7,542 nucleotides of DNA from Chloroflexi bacterium UBA4733 (lineage in GTDB: Bacteria; Chloroflexota; UBA4733): contig DHIZ01000045.1 of the NCBI GenBank assembly GCA_002404055.1, positions 1 through 7,542 of the forward strand. The letters are read 5' to 3'. The notes beneath the pieces were generated by a model, which saw only the letters and a list, made by a program, of their open reading frames with translations, made no database searches and was not told where the DNA came from. Position numbers and translations under genes: made by a program. Every line of letters begins with the position of its first letter. The first letter of the stretch is position 1. This document shows positions 6,382 through 7,542 of this stretch, piece by piece.

Positions 6382-6842
6382 ACCGCCGGCCAGCTCCCGG
6401 TTTGGCGGCGCCGCTCTGGTGGCTGCTTGGCCTGCTTGCCCTTGGCGATCTCGCTACTCCGCTCCTGCTCGGTCCAATCGAACCGCCCGTGTTGTTGCAC
6501 CACCTGGAGCATGGCCTGCTCATGGCCATTGGCGGAGCCTTCGGGTGGCGCCTGGCGCGCCGGCGGCAGGTCGCTGCCGGTGGAACGGCGCCGGGCTGGC
6601 TGATCGGCTCGGTGCTCCTCAGTGGGCTCGCCGTGGCGTTGATGGCGCCGGACCTCTATGGCTACGTCGATGCACATCCACTCGCCCACGCTGCACTGCA
6701 TCTTGCCTTTCTCGGTAACGGCTGGCTCGCTACCTACGCAGCAGAACGTTACTCGCGCGGCTTCGGTGCAGTCTGGCTGGGGATGATGCTCTTCATGACG
6801 GCCATCGCGGCGACCGGCTTCGGCGTTCAACAGATCGGTTGA
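6378..6842 (+). CDS. Small five-helix membrane protein with intramembrane histidines, unknown family
   Basis: The frame is open well upstream, but that part is a shadow of subunit I; membrane-protein character begins where subunit I ends. The likely start is the TTG at 6378, overlapping the previous TGA as TTGA, which gives 154 residues; no clear ribosome site is seen, so coupling to subunit I is likely and the exact start is uncertain (TTG at 6402 is another option). About five helices are visible (near residues 13-33, 40-60, 74-95, 100-121 and 129-150). Helix 2 begins HHLEH (His41/42/45), and helix 4 has H-x3-H-x3-H (His100/104/108) with all three on one face, a layout suited to binding heme or copper. 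It recalls CtaG-type copper assembly proteins or DUF1404-like proteins near oxidase genes, but I cannot assign it. It is either an accessory subunit or an assembly factor of the reductase. Confidence 0.7.
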   Translation: MNRRPAPGLAAPLWWLLGLLALGDLATPLLLGPIEPPVLLHHLEHGLLMAIGGAFGWRLARRRQVAAGGTAPGWLIGSVLLSGLAVALMAPDLYGYVDAHPLAHAALHLAFLGNGWLATYAAERYSRGFGAVWLGMMLFMTAIAATGFGVQQIG

Positions 6843-6965
6843 GCAGATCGTTCGCCGCACCGCCCAGCATGGAACATGTACGTCCACACTGCACGTGTCG
6901 TAAACTGTCGCATGGTATGGCCTGGGAGATGCGGCGGCGGGGCGGTCCCGGCGGTGGAGGTTTGC
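6843..6965. other. 123-base intergenic region before the flavoprotein gene
   Basis: No stem with a T-run ends the operon here. Short self-complementary sites (ACATGT at 6874-6879, CACGTG at 6892-6897) are present but not arranged like a clear operator, and I see no convincing -35/-10 pair. The gap is long enough for the next gene to have its own promoter. Confidence 0.45.
6956..6960 (+). promoter_or_regulatory. Ribosome binding site for the flavoprotein gene
   Basis: GGAGG lies five bases before the ATG at 6966 and supports that start. Confidence 0.7.
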
Positions 6966-7542
6966 ATGGTTCTCGACCCGTTCTTACCGGTGCTCATCCA
7001 GGGCGGCATGGGGGCCGGCGTCTCCGGCTGGCAACTGGCCCGCGCGGTCAGTTGCACCGGCCAGCTCGGCGTCGTCTCCGGCATTGCCCTGGATTCGCTG
7101 CTCGCTCGCCGGCTACAGCGCGGTGACCCCGGCGGACATTTGCGCCGGGCACTGACGCACTTCCCCGTCCCCGAGATCGCCGAGCGAGTGCTGCGCCGCT
7201 ATTTCGTGGACGGCGGTCTGCCGACGGGACGTCCCTTCCGACTCGTGCCCATGCTGGGGCTACGCCCCCAACTCGCCGGCACGCAACTGGCGGTAGTCGG
7301 CAACTTTGCTGAGGTCTTCCTCGCCAAGGAGGGTCACGATGGCGTGGTAGGCGTGAACTATCTGGAGAAGACGCAACTCGCCACGCCGGCCGCCGTGCTC
7401 GGGGCCATGCTCGCCGGGGTCGATTACGTCCTCGTGGGCGCGGGCATCCCGGCGGAGATTCCCGGACTGCTGGACGGACTCGCCGCGGGACGGCCGATCG
7501 AACTCGGCGTCACGGTCGAGGGAGCGCTCCCCGGCGAACGCT
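6966..7542 (+). CDS. Nitronate monooxygenase-like FMN protein (3' truncated by window edge)
   Basis: The frame is open from the ATG at 6966 to the window end (192 residues and one extra base) and continues beyond. The start PVLIQGGMGAGVSGWQLARA (residues 8-27), followed by GQLGVVSG (32-39), is the FMN-binding beginning of the nitronate monooxygenase/2-nitropropane dioxygenase family. GDPGGHLRRAL and RVLRRYFVDGG mark the longer subgroup, common in high-GC bacteria, which from memory is usually more than 400 residues. Later segments such as GVVGVNYLEK (126-135) and GVDYVLVGAG (151-160) fit its TIM barrel. Family members oxidise nitronates to carbonyl compounds and nitrite, but many in this subgroup have no proven substrate. 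It follows the operon in the same direction after a 123-base gap. A link to nitrogen-oxide chemistry is tempting but not shown; it could be an unrelated neighbour. Confidence 0.85.
   Translation, partial: MVLDPFLPVLIQGGMGAGVSGWQLARAVSCTGQLGVVSGIALDSLLARRLQRGDPGGHLRRALTHFPVPEIAERVLRRYFVDGGLPTGRPFRLVPMLGLRPQLAGTQLAVVGNFAEVFLAKEGHDGVVGVNYLEKTQLATPAAVLGAMLAGVDYVLVGAGIPAEIPGLLDGLAAGRPIELGVTVEGALPGER

Noticed and set aside
1..7542. CRISPR arrays, tRNA or rRNA genes, insertion sequences, long repeats
   Set aside because: I saw no regular direct repeats, no cloverleaf candidates, no transposase-like protein and no terminal inverted repeats.

Overview
The window is high-GC DNA (about two thirds G+C by eye). 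Every convincing gene lies on the + strand and they are tightly packed. Two genes run off the ends: a membrane polyferredoxin at the left and a nitronate monooxygenase-like flavoprotein at the right. The gene content and style (a CuA-type heme-copper oxidoreductase, an AhbC/NirJ-type radical SAM enzyme, GTG and TTG starts) would fit a thermophilic Chloroflexota of the Thermomicrobia/Sphaerobacter kind. That placement is a guess; there is no marker gene here to confirm it.

Layout. Positions 1-983 hold the 3' part of a NosR/NapH-like membrane protein with Fe-S clusters. It overlaps by ATGA a 618-residue GltD-like FAD/NAD(P)H oxidoreductase with an extra two-cluster ferredoxin domain at its N-terminus (980-2836). 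A 160-base gap with a strong GC-rich hairpin follows. Then comes a radical SAM/SPASM protein that I recognise as AhbC/NirJ family, i.e. siroheme-derived heme remodelling (2997-4217). After a 109-base gap containing a possible small membrane ORF come a two-helix CuA subunit (4327-4872) and a heme-copper oxidoreductase subunit I (4903-6381). A small five-helix membrane protein rich in intramembrane histidines overlaps the end of subunit I (about 6378-6842). A 123-base gap then leads to the nitronate monooxygenase-like gene (6966 to the window end).

How they may work together. Subunit I has all six metal-ligand histidines but lacks the active-site tyrosine of oxygen reductases. The position four residues after the first CuB histidine is Asn255, and the alternative cbb3-type tyrosine position is Val. 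This points to a non-canonical nitric oxide reductase or another non-oxygen-reducing member of the superfamily, fed by cytochrome c through CuA. A heme-modifying radical SAM enzyme and an NAD(P)H-to-ferredoxin electron module lie directly upstream. One reading is that the operon makes a special heme, or services a cytochrome cd1 encoded outside the window, and couples it to this reductase. The active-site reading comes directly from the sequence; the system-level link is inference.
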